Notes: a model not told the origin generated them from the sequence alone. A stretch of 14,757 nucleotides of DNA from an uncultured Blautia sp. (GCF_934372025.1 NZ_CAKROJ010000051.1:1-14757); one strand, 5' to 3'; shown: positions 1-7,997, counted from the first letter of the stretch. Program-made: numbers and translations.

Positions 1-2053
1 TTATGGTAACCATTCCCCCTGAAGCTGTATATTTTACCGCATTGCTGAGCAGATTGAGGAAAACTTCCCGGTTCTTTATCTCATCGCAGATTACCTCTTC
101 ATGCCGCACCTCGTATTCCATCTTAAGGTGAATCCCCTTTTTCTCCGCTTCTGCCTGAAAAATTTTGTAAACTCCCTGATAAATATCTCTGATCTTCATA
201 TGATTCTCATCCAGTTCCACCTTACCGCTTTCAATCCTGGCCATGTCCAGCACATTATTGATAATAGACAGCAGCAGATTTCCAGACTGTTCCATCTTCT
301 CCTGATAATCCAGAAGCTTCGGATCTGTCAGTTCCCTTTTCATCAGCTCACTGTAACCCAGCAGGGCATTCATCGGTGTCCGGATATCATGCGACATATT
401 GAAAAGGAAATCTGATTTGGCAGCATTGGCCTTTTCTGCCTGAATCTGGGCTTTTCTTGCTTCCATCATCAGATAACCTATAATCAGTATAATAATCAGG
501 GTCACACTTACAAAGCCAATGGAAACTACCCGCAGATTGTCCTTTATGTATTCTGCCAGAGTCACCTTTCCCGGTGTGTTTTCATATACGGAAAACAGGC
601 TTGAAAGTCTGGAAGCAGGCAGAGTCTGAATGGTTTTATTCAGAATATTCATTAATGTTGTATTTTCCCTGGTAACTGCAAAGCAGGAATCGCCGGATTT
701 TGTAAGAAAAACGCTGTGCATTTTGCTGTCCTCCAGCGTCTTTAATGACTGTCCTGCATTTACAACAAAACAGTCCGCCTCACCACTTTGAACTGCTTTT
801 TCAACCTTGGCAGATGAATCATATTCCTTTATTTTCCAGAAAGGATAATTAAAAGAAATATACCACTTTCCCAGCAGGTTGCTTCTGCTCACCGCCACTG
901 TATTCTCTCCGTTTTCATCAAACTTCTCAACACCTGTGAGCACTGCAACATTGACTTCAAAAACAGTATTTGACAATACAATATCGTTCTGCTCAGCTTC
1001 ATATGGATTCTGATTCATATGAAAAATCATATCAATCCTGTTATCCTTTAATGCCTGCAGCTCTTCTTCCTGGGAATCAAAGCCTGTCAGCTGAAATTCT
1101 ATGCTTTTTTCTCCAATACAATCGGAAGCCAGACTGATATAATCGTTAATAATTCCTACCGGTACCCCTGACTCTGCATCCACCAGGCTGACACCCACAT
1201 CATTTTTCAGATATCCAATCCTGACCGCCCCATGCTGTTTCAGCCAGTTCTGCTCCTCATCCGTAAGAGTTTCAAGAGAATTTGCGGAGAGATACCTCTT
1301 ATAAAGATCTTCTTCATAAAAAGGATTCTCCCTCTGTATTTTCTGCATTGCCTGATCCAGCTCTTCTTTCAGATCCGGACGTTTTTTGCTGACTGCAAAA
1401 TAATTATAGGAGCTGCCGATCAGAAGCACGGGAGAAATGTTGTCTCTTTCCCACTGTGGAGACTCATTTAAAACAAATCCGTCAATCTCATGATTTTGTA
1501 GTTTCTGACGGGCATCATCTGCACTGATAATATCAACCAGCTGTGTCTCCACTCCATGATTTTTCTCCCACTCACAAAACTGACTGGCAGAAAGTGTATC
1601 CGGCATCACCCCGATTTTCTTCCCATTCAATGTAGTCAGATCTGAAGCTGAAATATCCGTATCAGAAGGATTCACATAAAGGTAATACTTATCCTCACCC
1701 ATAGGCAGTTCTGAAAAGAGCATGGAAGTGGAACGTTCTTCTGCATAGGAGATACCTCCCAGCAGATCGATTTCTCCACTTTTCAGCATACTCATCAGTT
1801 CTGCCCAGTTTCCCTCCACATATTCATACTTCCATCCAGTATGCGTAGCCACTGCCTGCTGATATTCGTAACTGTAGCCTCTCTTCTTACCGTCTAGTCC
1901 TGTGGTATTATAGGTTCCTTCATACCAGCCTACTCTGACTATCTGGTTTTTTGCTTTCTCTGCTGATACAGGAATGGGAAGCACAGCAATATATAAAGCA
2001 AGGCATAATGAAATGCAGATATATCTCTGTATATTTATCTTAAACTTTTTCAT
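1..2053 (-). CDS. Sensor histidine kinase with two tandem periplasmic substrate-binding domains (partial, C-terminus beyond left edge)
   Basis: I translated this by hand; the frame is open from the ATG at 2053 to the window edge (684 codons, no stop). The start follows GGAG at 7-nt spacing. Order of parts: a signal peptide of about 31 residues ending VSA; a first SBP_bac_3-like domain (about 38-270, opening IVRVGWYEG); a second (about 290-500, opening VRIGYLKND); one membrane helix (about 509-530); then a HisKA domain with the phospho-acceptor His555 in NMSHDIRTP and the ATPase N-box (NLLSNAVKYT, Asn671). The G boxes, and any receiver domain, lie off the window. The architecture resembles BvgS/EvgS kinases, where extracellular Venus-flytrap modules sense a small solute and drive phosphorelay. 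No PAS domain separates helix and HisKA. The ligand is unknown; amino acids are a family-based guess. A structured repeat lies upstream at 2092-2249. Confidence 0.9.
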   Translation of the reverse strand, partial: MKKFKINIQRYICISLCLALYIAVLPIPVSAEKAKNQIVRVGWYEGTYNTTGLDGKKRGYSYEYQQAVATHTGWKYEYVEGNWAELMSMLKSGEIDLLGGISYAEERSTSMLFSELPMGEDKYYLYVNPSDTDISASDLTTLNGKKIGVMPDTLSASQFCEWEKNHGVETQLVDIISADDARQKLQNHEIDGFVLNESPQWERDNISPVLLIGSSYNYFAVSKKRPDLKEELDQAMQKIQRENPFYEEDLYKRYLSANSLETLTDEEQNWLKQHGAVRIGYLKNDVGVSLVDAESGVPVGIINDYISLASDCIGEKSIEFQLTGFDSQEEELQALKDNRIDMIFHMNQNPYEAEQNDIVLSNTVFEVNVAVLTGVEKFDENGENTVAVSRSNLLGKWYISFNYPFWKIKEYDSSAKVEKAVQSGEADCFVVNAGQSLKTLEDSKMHSVFLTKSGDSCFAVTRENTTLMNILNKTIQTLPASRLSSLFSVYENTPGKVTLAEYIKDNLRVVSIGFVSVTLIIILIIGYLMMEARKAQIQAEKANAAKSDFLFNMSHDIRTPMNALLGYSELMKRELTDPKLLDYQEKMEQSGNLLLSIINNVLDMARIESGKVELDENHMKIRDIYQGVYKIFQAEAEKKGIHLKMEYEVRHEEVICDEIKNREVFLNLLSNAVKYTASGGMVTI

Positions 2054-2091
2054 ATAATTTTCTCCAAATTATTCGATATCTATTCCAGTGA

Positions 2092-2249
2092 GGATATCCT
2101 GTTACTGTTCACTTCGTTCTCAGTAACTTGGTCAAAATGCATTCCAAATCACCTTCGGTGATGGCATTTTGCCCCGTATGTCTCGGGATTTTGCCATATT
2201 CATGGCAAAACGCCTCGCGGGATATTACCTGTGAACAGTTACGATATCC
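2092..2249. repeat. MITE-like / structured palindromic element with nested hairpins
   Basis: The ends form an imperfect inverted repeat: 2092-2112 against 2231-2249, both beginning GGATATC when read inward, with a perfect 9-bp core ACTGTTCAC/GTGAACAGT. Inside are three more stems: GTTACTG/CAGTAAC (2101-2107/2121-2127), CAAAATGC/GCATTTTG (2133-2140/2164-2171) enclosing ATCACC/GGTGAT, and a perfect 9-bp TTTTGCCAT/ATGGCAAAA with a 4-nt loop (2189-2197/2202-2210). The left outer arm can pair either with 2121-2127 or with the far end, so two folds compete. It fills most of the gap between the kinase and degV genes. The rest of that 420-base gap (2250-2422) is AT-rich, with one possible promoter and no gene. 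A dispersed non-coding element is the best reading; a cis-regulatory leader RNA is the alternative. Confidence 0.65.
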
Positions 2250-2285
2250 TTTCTCTTACCGACATCAGTGCATATCCATTTTTAT

Positions 2286-2291
2286 ATTGTA
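2286..2291 (-). promoter_or_regulatory. Possible extended -10 promoter for the sensor kinase gene
   Basis: On the minus strand this reads TACAAT preceded by TTGG, giving an extended -10 (TGn) element. I see no good -35 box at the right distance. If used, the transcript would carry the whole structured repeat (2249-2092) as leader before the kinase start at 2053. Confidence 0.3.
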
Positions 2292-2422
2292 CCAAGATGC
2301 CAGCTCATCGGCTAGCCCTAAACACACAAAAGTTCTATTTTTTTATAACTTCCAAAACTGCCAGAATCACTTTACCATGATTTGTGAATTTTTTCAGACT
2401 GAAAACAACCTATAAAAGAGAA

Positions 2423-2458
2423 AAAAGCACAGAACAATTATAACTGTTCTGTGCTTTT
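2423..2458 (-). terminator. Rho-independent terminator after the degV-family gene
   Basis: A perfect 14-bp stem (2423-2436 with 2445-2458, core GCACAGAACA) closes an 8-nt loop. On the minus strand it runs into TTTTTTCTCTTTT. It begins 15 bases after the DegV stop codon. On the plus strand the T-tract is weaker, so the minus orientation is preferred. Confidence 0.9.
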
Positions 2459-2473
2459 CATTCTTTAATTATA

Positions 2474-3343
2474 TTATCTCTCATCTCCAACAAAGAACAA
2501 CGCCATTGTTCCCGGGCCGGAATGTGCACCGATCGTAGCACATACCTGATTCATGATGATCGTATTGATCTGATATTTTTCTTTTACTTTCTCTGCCAGA
2601 TACTGGGCATCGCTTTCGCAGTCACCGTGGCTGATAAAAATCGTGTGACATTTATCGTGATAGCTGCCAAGTTTCTCTTCCATGAGTTTTACCAGTTCCT
2701 GAAGTGCTTTCTTACGTCCACGCACCTTGCCAATAGCAGTAAGTTTGCCTTCATTGTCTACGTGAAGAACTGGTTTAATATTCAGAAGGCTTCCTACAAC
2801 CGCGGTTGTTTTTGATACTCGGCCACCTCTGTATAAATGGTTAAGATCATCAACTGTAAACAGATGTACCATATGGAGTTTGTTTTCTTCCGTCCATTTT
2901 ACAACCGTTTCCAGATCTTCGCCCTGTTCTTTCTTTTCTGCAGCAAGATAAACCAGCAATCCCTGGCCAAGAGATGCTGCTAATGAATCTACAACAATGA
3001 TCTTTCGATCCGGATATTCTTCCATAAGCTCTTCAGCTGCAATACGGCTGCTGTTATATGTACCACTTAACCCTGAAGAAAATGCAATATGAAGAATGTC
3101 TTTTCCTTCTTTCAGAAAAGGTTCAAAGACTGCCCTGGCATCTTGCGGATTTACCTGTGATGTAGTCGGCATGGAACCATTACGCATTGCATCATAAAAC
3201 TCATGAACCGGAAGGAAGCTTCCATGTTTGTAGTTTTTACCATCCATAGCATAACTCAGATACATACAGCCAATACTGTGTTCTTTCAGATATTCCTCTG
3301 GAAGATCTGAATTATTATCCGTGGTAATCACATATTCTCTCAT
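2474..3343 (-). CDS. DegV family protein (fatty-acid-binding)
   Basis: A 289-residue protein of normal DegV length with no signal peptide or membrane segment, so cytoplasmic. Family features: the N-terminal TTDNNSDLP strand-loop, the SSGLSGTYNSS loop (about 89-99) that contacts the fatty-acid carboxylate in known structures, RGGRVSKTTAVVGSLLNIKP (about 172-191), a SHGD motif (about 240), and the C-terminal IGAHSGPGTMALFF. DegV proteins (FakB relatives) hold a fatty acid for a FakA-type kinase in phospholipid synthesis from exogenous fatty acids. No fakA or dak gene lies in the window, so the exact role is open. The ATG follows AGAGG at about 9 nt. It is a single-gene unit with its own promoter (3385-3413) and terminator (2423-2458). 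Confidence 0.95.
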   Translation of the reverse strand: MREYVITTDNNSDLPEEYLKEHSIGCMYLSYAMDGKNYKHGSFLPVHEFYDAMRNGSMPTTSQVNPQDARAVFEPFLKEGKDILHIAFSSGLSGTYNSSRIAAEELMEEYPDRKIIVVDSLAASLGQGLLVYLAAEKKEQGEDLETVVKWTEENKLHMVHLFTVDDLNHLYRGGRVSKTTAVVGSLLNIKPVLHVDNEGKLTAIGKVRGRKKALQELVKLMEEKLGSYHDKCHTIFISHGDCESDAQYLAEKVKEKYQINTIIMNQVCATIGAHSGPGTMALFFVGDER

Positions 3344-3384
3344 ATTGTCTATCCTCTTTTCCGAATTTTCTTATAACTATGTAT

Positions 3385-3413
3385 AGTATACCATTAAAAC
3401 ACATTATTAACAA
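3385..3413 (-). promoter_or_regulatory. SigA-type promoter of the degV-family gene
   Basis: Minus strand: -35 TTGTTA (3408-3413), 17-bp spacer, -10 TATACT (3385-3390), with a TGG extension before the -10. It lies 42 bases ahead of the DegV start and directly abuts the terminator of the upstream phosphate transporter gene. Confidence 0.8.
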
Positions 3414-3417
3414 TGCA

Positions 3418-3447
3418 AAAAGTACAGGACCTCTGCCCTGTACTTTT
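3418..3447 (-). terminator. Rho-independent terminator after the Na+/phosphate cotransporter gene
   Basis: An 11-bp perfect stem (AAAAGTACAGG at 3418-3428 with its complement at 3437-3447) closes a short loop. The minus-strand product ends in TTTTT. It is 37 bases past the transporter stop codon and about 5 bases from the next -35 box. Confidence 0.85.
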
Positions 3448-3484
3448 GGTTTGTTGATTTATAAGATTTTATTCAAGTCGAACA

Positions 3485-5293
3485 TTATTCCACTTCTTCC
3501 GGCTCCATGCTGAGAACATGCTGCGCATTGTCGATCACATCGTATTTCTGACGATACTCATTAAAGAACGTGTAATATTCCCAGCTGTCTGTCGGATAAA
3601 TCTTTGAATCATGGATGTGTGGATCAGCATCTGTATCCCCACTCTTCAGAAGTGCTGTCATCGCACTTGCACAGTGCGCTGCAATACGGCCAAAACTATT
3701 AAGGATATCATTGAAAACTGTTCCTTCTGCCAGTCCACAGGAACCTTTGCTGAGACGTTCTACATGATGCATTTTCAGTTCATCACAAAGATTTGTGATA
3801 ACTGCACCAAGCGGTGCAACTCTCTGTGCTGCTTCCTTATCATCCTGCATAAAAGCATTGCAGGTCACATTAATTTCCTCACGGACTGCTCCCATAACAA
3901 CATTCAGTTCATCCCAGGCTTCCTGAGAAAACTCTGTATGATTATCATGCATTTCATTCGCCATATGAGCAATATAGGATGCATGATCACCAATTCGTTC
4001 AAAGTCATTGATCGTATGCAGATACAAAGAAACCTGTGTAGTCTGTACCGTATTCATCTCACGTTTGGTAAGCTGAATCAGATATTCGCCAAGACGGCTT
4101 TCATATTTGTCAATCAGATCTTCCTTGCGCTGAACCTTATCATACTTATCCTGCTGATAGTCATTCAGAAGATTCATTGCCCTGTTGACATTCTTACGAA
4201 GCTTCTTGGACATGCCATTCATCGCACGATGGCACTGTGCAATTGCAAGTGCCGGATAATTGATCAGACGTTCCTCAAGAAGATCAAAGTCAGCTTCATC
4301 TTCCAGTTCTTCTGCACTGTCTTTCACAAGATAGCATACCAGCTTTTCAAGCTTCGGAATAAATGGAAACAGCACTACAACAGTTGCCACACGGAATACT
4401 GTATTCAGTGCCGCAATCGTTACCGGACTCATGATCATATCCATAAATCCAAAATGTACAACTGCATTCACAGTATAAAAGATCACAGACCAGAGAATCA
4501 GTCCGAACAGGTCATTCATCAGATAGATCAACGCTGTTCTCTTACCATTTTTATTGGCGCCGATTGCCGAAATCAGTACCGGACAGGCCGCACCTACACC
4601 AATACCGAGAACAATCGGAAATGCACTTGCAAACGTAAGGATTCCTGTTACAGAGAGCGCCTGCAATACACCGACTGTCGCAGATGCACTTTGCAGCACG
4701 GCTGTAAATGCAATACCAACCAGAATACCTGCGATCGGGTTGGAAAACATTGTCAGCATATCGATAAAAACTGCACTTTCGCGTAGTGGTGCTACTGCCC
4801 CACTCATTGTCTGCATACCTGTCATCAGAATCGCGAAACCAAGCATGATGTTTCCGATATTCTTATGTACAGATCTTTTGCAGAACATACGAAGAATAAT
4901 ACCAATTACTGCTACTACTGCTGAAATGGTTGCTGTAGAAAGAATACTTGCAATACCACCGGATCCCTGAATATAAGACAGACATAAAATCCATCCTGTG
5001 ATACTTGTTCCGATATTCGCTCCCATGATGATACCAATTGCCTGTTTCAGTTTCATCATACCAGAGTTTACAAAACCGATGACCATAACTGTGGTTGCTG
5101 ATGAAGACTGAATCACACTGGTAACGCAGGTACCAAGTGCAACGCCCTTCAGCGGAGTATTCGTCATACGGTACAAGAATGCCTCAAGCTTATTACCAGC
5201 CACCAGTTTCAAGCCATCGCCCATCAGAGACATTCCAAAAAGAAATAATGCAACTCCCGAGAGCAAAGATAAGATCATTGAAAATACTGTCAT
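3485..5293 (-). CDS. Na+/inorganic phosphate cotransporter with C-terminal PhoU-like domain (NptA/YjbB type)
   Basis: Membrane protein that should take up or export phosphate with sodium. Two Na_Pi_cotrans repeats are visible, each with the family's serine-rich signature: QSSSATTVMV near residue 62 and QSASATVGVL near residue 201. About eight hydrophobic segments occupy the first 320 residues. The soluble C-terminal part (about 345-555) is helical and PhoU-like, as in YjbB and related bacterial proteins, and probably regulates transport. The frame extends 10 codons upstream to a GTG at 5323, but that stretch encodes the GAGGAG ribosome site; the ATG at 5293, 6 nt after it, is the real start, giving 602 residues. 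It has its own promoter at 5407-5435 and a terminator. No pst or phoR genes are nearby, so its regulation is unknown. Confidence 0.93.
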   Translation of the reverse strand: MTVFSMILSLLSGVALFLFGMSLMGDGLKLVAGNKLEAFLYRMTNTPLKGVALGTCVTSVIQSSSATTVMVIGFVNSGMMKLKQAIGIIMGANIGTSITGWILCLSYIQGSGGIASILSTATISAVVAVIGIILRMFCKRSVHKNIGNIMLGFAILMTGMQTMSGAVAPLRESAVFIDMLTMFSNPIAGILVGIAFTAVLQSASATVGVLQALSVTGILTFASAFPIVLGIGVGAACPVLISAIGANKNGKRTALIYLMNDLFGLILWSVIFYTVNAVVHFGFMDMIMSPVTIAALNTVFRVATVVVLFPFIPKLEKLVCYLVKDSAEELEDEADFDLLEERLINYPALAIAQCHRAMNGMSKKLRKNVNRAMNLLNDYQQDKYDKVQRKEDLIDKYESRLGEYLIQLTKREMNTVQTTQVSLYLHTINDFERIGDHASYIAHMANEMHDNHTEFSQEAWDELNVVMGAVREEINVTCNAFMQDDKEAAQRVAPLGAVITNLCDELKMHHVERLSKGSCGLAEGTVFNDILNSFGRIAAHCASAMTALLKSGDTDADPHIHDSKIYPTDSWEYYTFFNEYRQKYDVIDNAQHVLSMEPEEVE

Positions 5294-5406
5294 TTTTTTC
5301 TCCTCTGCAGCTGTTCCTTCCACATTCTCAGGAACAGCGTCTTCTGTAAAGTATTTTTTTACGTTTTCTTAACTTTGTTTTTTCCTGTTGTTAACATTCC
5401 TTATCT

Positions 5407-5435
5407 ATTATGCCATATCAACGGTCTGATTACAA
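5407..5435 (-). promoter_or_regulatory. SigA-type promoter of the Na+/phosphate cotransporter gene
   Basis: Minus strand: -35 TTGTAA (5430-5435), 17-bp spacer, extended -10 TGG-CATAAT (5407-5412). It leaves a leader of roughly 105 nt before the ATG at 5293. No terminator is visible between the preceding gene's stop (5456) and this promoter, so readthrough from that gene is possible. Confidence 0.75.
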
Positions 5436-5455
5436 TATTTGATTAAAATTGTTTT

Positions 5456-6424
5456 TCATCTTATATAAATACCGTCAATACCCATATATGCCCCTTCCGG
5501 ACAGTGTTCTTCCTGCACATTTCTTCTGGACTCCGCAACTGCAGAATAATCCTCTTCCATCAGCTGATTCAGTAATTTCCGGGAAATTCCTATACAAAGC
5601 TTGCGTTCATCCGGCTCCCTGTAATCTTCTGTAAAATAAGGGAGTTCCAGTGATACCTCTGCATATCCGTCATACATTCTGAGATTGCTCCCTTTATCCA
5701 GAAACAGCTCGCAGATTGGTCTGTAATATGCTTTATAAAAAGCTTCTTCGCTGAATTTCAGTTGTTCACCCTCTGTATCCCCCTCAGGTTCCCGTAAAAT
5801 ACCGCACAGATATCCGTGATCATAATAGGTCATACAGACAGCAGCCGGATCTGGCTTTGAACTGTTCAGCGTACCAATTGATTTCAGCTGGGCAGCGCCC
5901 TTCTTCAGTGCCTGTTCCCGGTAATTGCTTCCTCCCTTGGCTTCCCATACACTCCATTTCTGTGTATCCGGTTTATAACCAATCATTTCCGGTCTCCACT
6001 CACTGGCAAAAAAATCAATAAATTCTTTACCATCCGGAGTCTCGATCAGATTAAGATTTGTCAGATATTCCGATTTATATAATCTGTGACTGATCATCTT
6101 TGTAAAAAACATGCCCATATAATAGGAAATCACACTTTTTTCCGACGAATCCAGATATGCAGTCTTTTTCGCTTTTTTCAAACGATCGCCCTCTGCATCC
6201 AGTGCTGTCTCCACAAGAAACAGTTTATACAAAAACTCCAGACGTTTCTTTTCTGGAAAAGCAGCTGTCAATCTCTGTATCGGCATTCCACAGGTAACCA
6301 TTGCATGAAGCAGTTCTTTATTTGTGAATTCCAGTTCTGTTGTATTATTGATCAGCCCACTGTCCATATTGTTGCTTTCTGTCTCAAGCGACATCGTATA
6401 TACTTTATCATCTGTTAAAATCAT
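5456..6424 (-). CDS. Uncharacterised protein with a PD-(D/E)XK-nuclease-like motif
   Basis: I do not recognise the family. The protein has 322 residues, no signal peptide and no clear membrane helix. Numbered from the chosen start, residues 145-164 have the shape of a PD-(D/E)XK active site: RPEMIGY (Glu146), a turn with a further Asp, then a hydrophobic strand leading to the E-A-K-G sequence (Glu161, Lys163). A helix with Gln179 (AAQLKSI) follows. Restriction endonucleases and many repair or defence nucleases use this layout, but the motif is short and could be chance. The rest is helical and charged at the N-terminus and mixed at the C-terminus. The longest frame reaches a TTG at 6523, but that TTG is part of a -35 box; the ATG at 6424 has AAGGAG 7 nt upstream. 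It is a single-gene unit with no phage or restriction neighbours. Confidence 0.75.
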   Translation of the reverse strand: MILTDDKVYTMSLETESNNMDSGLINNTTELEFTNKELLHAMVTCGMPIQRLTAAFPEKKRLEFLYKLFLVETALDAEGDRLKKAKKTAYLDSSEKSVISYYMGMFFTKMISHRLYKSEYLTNLNLIETPDGKEFIDFFASEWRPEMIGYKPDTQKWSVWEAKGGSNYREQALKKGAAQLKSIGTLNSSKPDPAAVCMTYYDHGYLCGILREPEGDTEGEQLKFSEEAFYKAYYRPICELFLDKGSNLRMYDGYAEVSLELPYFTEDYREPDERKLCIGISRKLLNQLMEEDYSAVAESRRNVQEEHCPEGAYMGIDGIYIR

Positions 6425-6493
6425 GATCGGTCTCCTTATTTTACAAAATGGCTGTATCTGTTTTTCAAGCTGCAGCCACAGAAATTCTATAAC

Positions 6494-6523
6494 ATTATAG
6501 CATCTCCCTGCTTTTCTGTGCAA
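6494..6523 (-). promoter_or_regulatory. SigA-type promoter of the PD-(D/E)XK-like gene
   Basis: Minus strand: -35 TTGCAC (6518-6523), 18-bp spacer, perfect -10 TATAAT (6494-6499) preceded by TGC. It lies inside the longest open frame of the gene. This rules out the upstream TTG as start and supports the ATG at 6424. Confidence 0.8.
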
Positions 6524-6538
6524 TGGATTTCAACAAAG

Positions 6539-6572
6539 AAAAGGCCGGTTTTCCGAAGAAATCCAGCCTTTT
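6539..6572 (-). terminator. Rho-independent terminator after the FN3-repeat secreted protein gene
   Basis: Stem AAAAGGCTGG / CCGGCCTTTT (one G-T pair), extended by TTTC/GAAA around a small loop. The minus-strand product ends CCTTTTCTTTG. It starts 10 bases after the stop codon at 6583 and sits just ahead of the next promoter. Confidence 0.8.
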
Positions 6573-6582
6573 TCCAGATATT

Positions 6583-7905
6583 TTATTTCATGTATGTCAA
6601 CAGCCACTGATATACCTTTGCCTGTCTTGTTTTATATGTTCCTACCTGATTTCCGGTATCTGAAGCAAGTGCATTGTAAACATTGATAAGATTGACAGGT
6701 TTTGATGTTTTTTTCAGAACTCGAGTAACCGCACCATAACCGCCCTGATGACGGATATTGATAAACATTCCGACTGCCTGGACATCTTTCACTCCAAGAT
6801 TACGGATTTCTTTCTCATATTCTGTAATCTGTTCATACATGAGCTGATCCTGACATTTGATTCCAATCTCTGAACTGATGATTTTCACAATAATGTTCTT
6901 ATACGTAGTCTTTTTATATTCTGACCAGTCCTCATTACATACATCTTTCCACAGTTTATTAGATGTATCATATTTTTTCCATTCAGCATCGCCCATTTTC
7001 TGATGGATTACTTTGAGAAGCCTCTGTGCCTCTGTAGCATACCACTGTCCGGCTCCGATCGTAATGGCATTCTCTATTGAACTGTTCGTATGTGCTTCTG
7101 TAAAATCCGCATAATCCTGCTGTCCATATACCTGTCCGCCAGTCTCTACTGCATAGAGGATCTTCTTCATAACATCCCGCTCTGCAGCAGTAAACTCACT
7201 GGTACTGACCGGAGAATTCCCGTAGTCCTCCACCGCCTCTGGTGTAGTAACCTGATTACTCAGTGTCATCGCTGCCATATATTTCACACCGCCGCCCTTT
7301 TTGTATGGACGAACTGTATAAACATATTTTGTATTTGCCATTACTTTTCCATCAGCATAAGAAGACTGGGTTTTTGAAACATCTGCAACGATAGCCCAGT
7401 TTCCACTGACTGCCTTCCGGTAAATGCGATACCCATCTGTACGCGCAGTCTTTTTCCATGATACATTGACTCTGTTGCTGGATACTGCTTTTGCAGTTGA
7501 TGTAGTAGATGTCGGCCGGGTTGCACCCGTAGCAGCCACATACTTGCTGTAGACGATTTTACCCTTTTCTTTACGGTATGCACGAACTGCATACTGGTAT
7601 GGTTTTCCTGGTGTAAGACGTCTGTCAAGATATGTAGTATTTGATGCCTTCACTGTTTTAATCTTTTTGTAAGGTTTTCTAACAGACTCTCTTCTGTAAA
7701 TCACATATCCCTGTGCAGAAGAAATCTTATTCCATTCGATTTTGAGTGCTTTAATGCTCGACCCCTTGATTTTCGTTTTCACAGTTGCTGTTTTGATACT
7801 GGATCCTGCCTGAACAGGAGTCTCTGTTACCAGAACTGCGCCAAACATCAGAAACAACATAAACACCAGTGCAATACTTCTTCTAATTTTGCCTGTCTTG
7901 CTCAT
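6583..7905 (-). CDS. Secreted protein with two fibronectin type III-like repeats and a putative lysozyme-like C-terminal domain
   Basis: 440 residues. A signal peptide (1-33, basic RR start, hydrophobic core, VQA cleavage site) marks it as exported. Two FN3-like repeats follow (about 37-130 and 134-222), each with the ...W...GY.IYR... and ...Y.VRAYK/PYK... pattern; both are rich in Lys/Arg, so the mature N-terminal half is strongly basic and may bind the anionic wall. The C-terminal 200 residues form a separate domain with AVETGGQVYG (Glu254) and AITIGAGQWYATEAQRLL (about 280-297). I associate this with lysozyme-fold peptidoglycan-hydrolase domains of clostridial secreted and phage proteins; this is inference, with Glu254 as candidate catalytic acid. 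No LPXTG or anchor is seen. The ATG follows AAAGGA at 8 nt. It has its own promoter and lies downstream of ftsE-ftsX and the S41 protease. Confidence 0.85.
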   Translation of the reverse strand: MSKTGKIRRSIALVFMLFLMFGAVLVTETPVQAGSSIKTATVKTKIKGSSIKALKIEWNKISSAQGYVIYRRESVRKPYKKIKTVKASNTTYLDRRLTPGKPYQYAVRAYRKEKGKIVYSKYVAATGATRPTSTTSTAKAVSSNRVNVSWKKTARTDGYRIYRKAVSGNWAIVADVSKTQSSYADGKVMANTKYVYTVRPYKKGGGVKYMAAMTLSNQVTTPEAVEDYGNSPVSTSEFTAAERDVMKKILYAVETGGQVYGQQDYADFTEAHTNSSIENAITIGAGQWYATEAQRLLKVIHQKMGDAEWKKYDTSNKLWKDVCNEDWSEYKKTTYKNIIVKIISSEIGIKCQDQLMYEQITEYEKEIRNLGVKDVQAVGMFINIRHQGGYGAVTRVLKKTSKPVNLINVYNALASDTGNQVGTYKTRQAKVYQWLLTYMK

Positions 7906-7968
7906 TTCATCGTTCCTTTCTTAAAAACATGTTAAACCCCTCATGTCATATTCAACCTCTCTTGTTGT

Positions 7969-7997
7969 ATTTTAAGGAATATTTGAATAAAAAGCAA
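7969..7997 (-). promoter_or_regulatory. SigA-type promoter of the FN3-repeat secreted protein gene
   Basis: Minus strand: -35 TTGCTT (7992-7997), 17-bp AT-rich spacer, -10 TAAAAT (7969-7974). It gives a leader of about 55 nt. I see no hairpin terminator between the S41 protease stop (8046) and this promoter, so the gene could also be reached by readthrough from the ftsEX unit. Confidence 0.7.

Noticed and set aside
2128..2415. Plus-strand 95-codon open frame upstream of the kinase
   Set aside because: It is made almost wholly of the hairpin arms of the 2092-2249 element and AT-rich spacer, has no ribosome site and no recognisable protein features.
3611..4786. Plus-strand 391-codon open frame
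   Set aside because: It lies antisense within the well-supported Na+/phosphate transporter gene; its composition (Cys, His and Ile runs) is that of a shadow frame.
7341..7628. Minus-strand 95-codon open frame
   Set aside because: Alternate frame inside the FN3-repeat gene, whose own frame has a signal peptide and repeat pattern.
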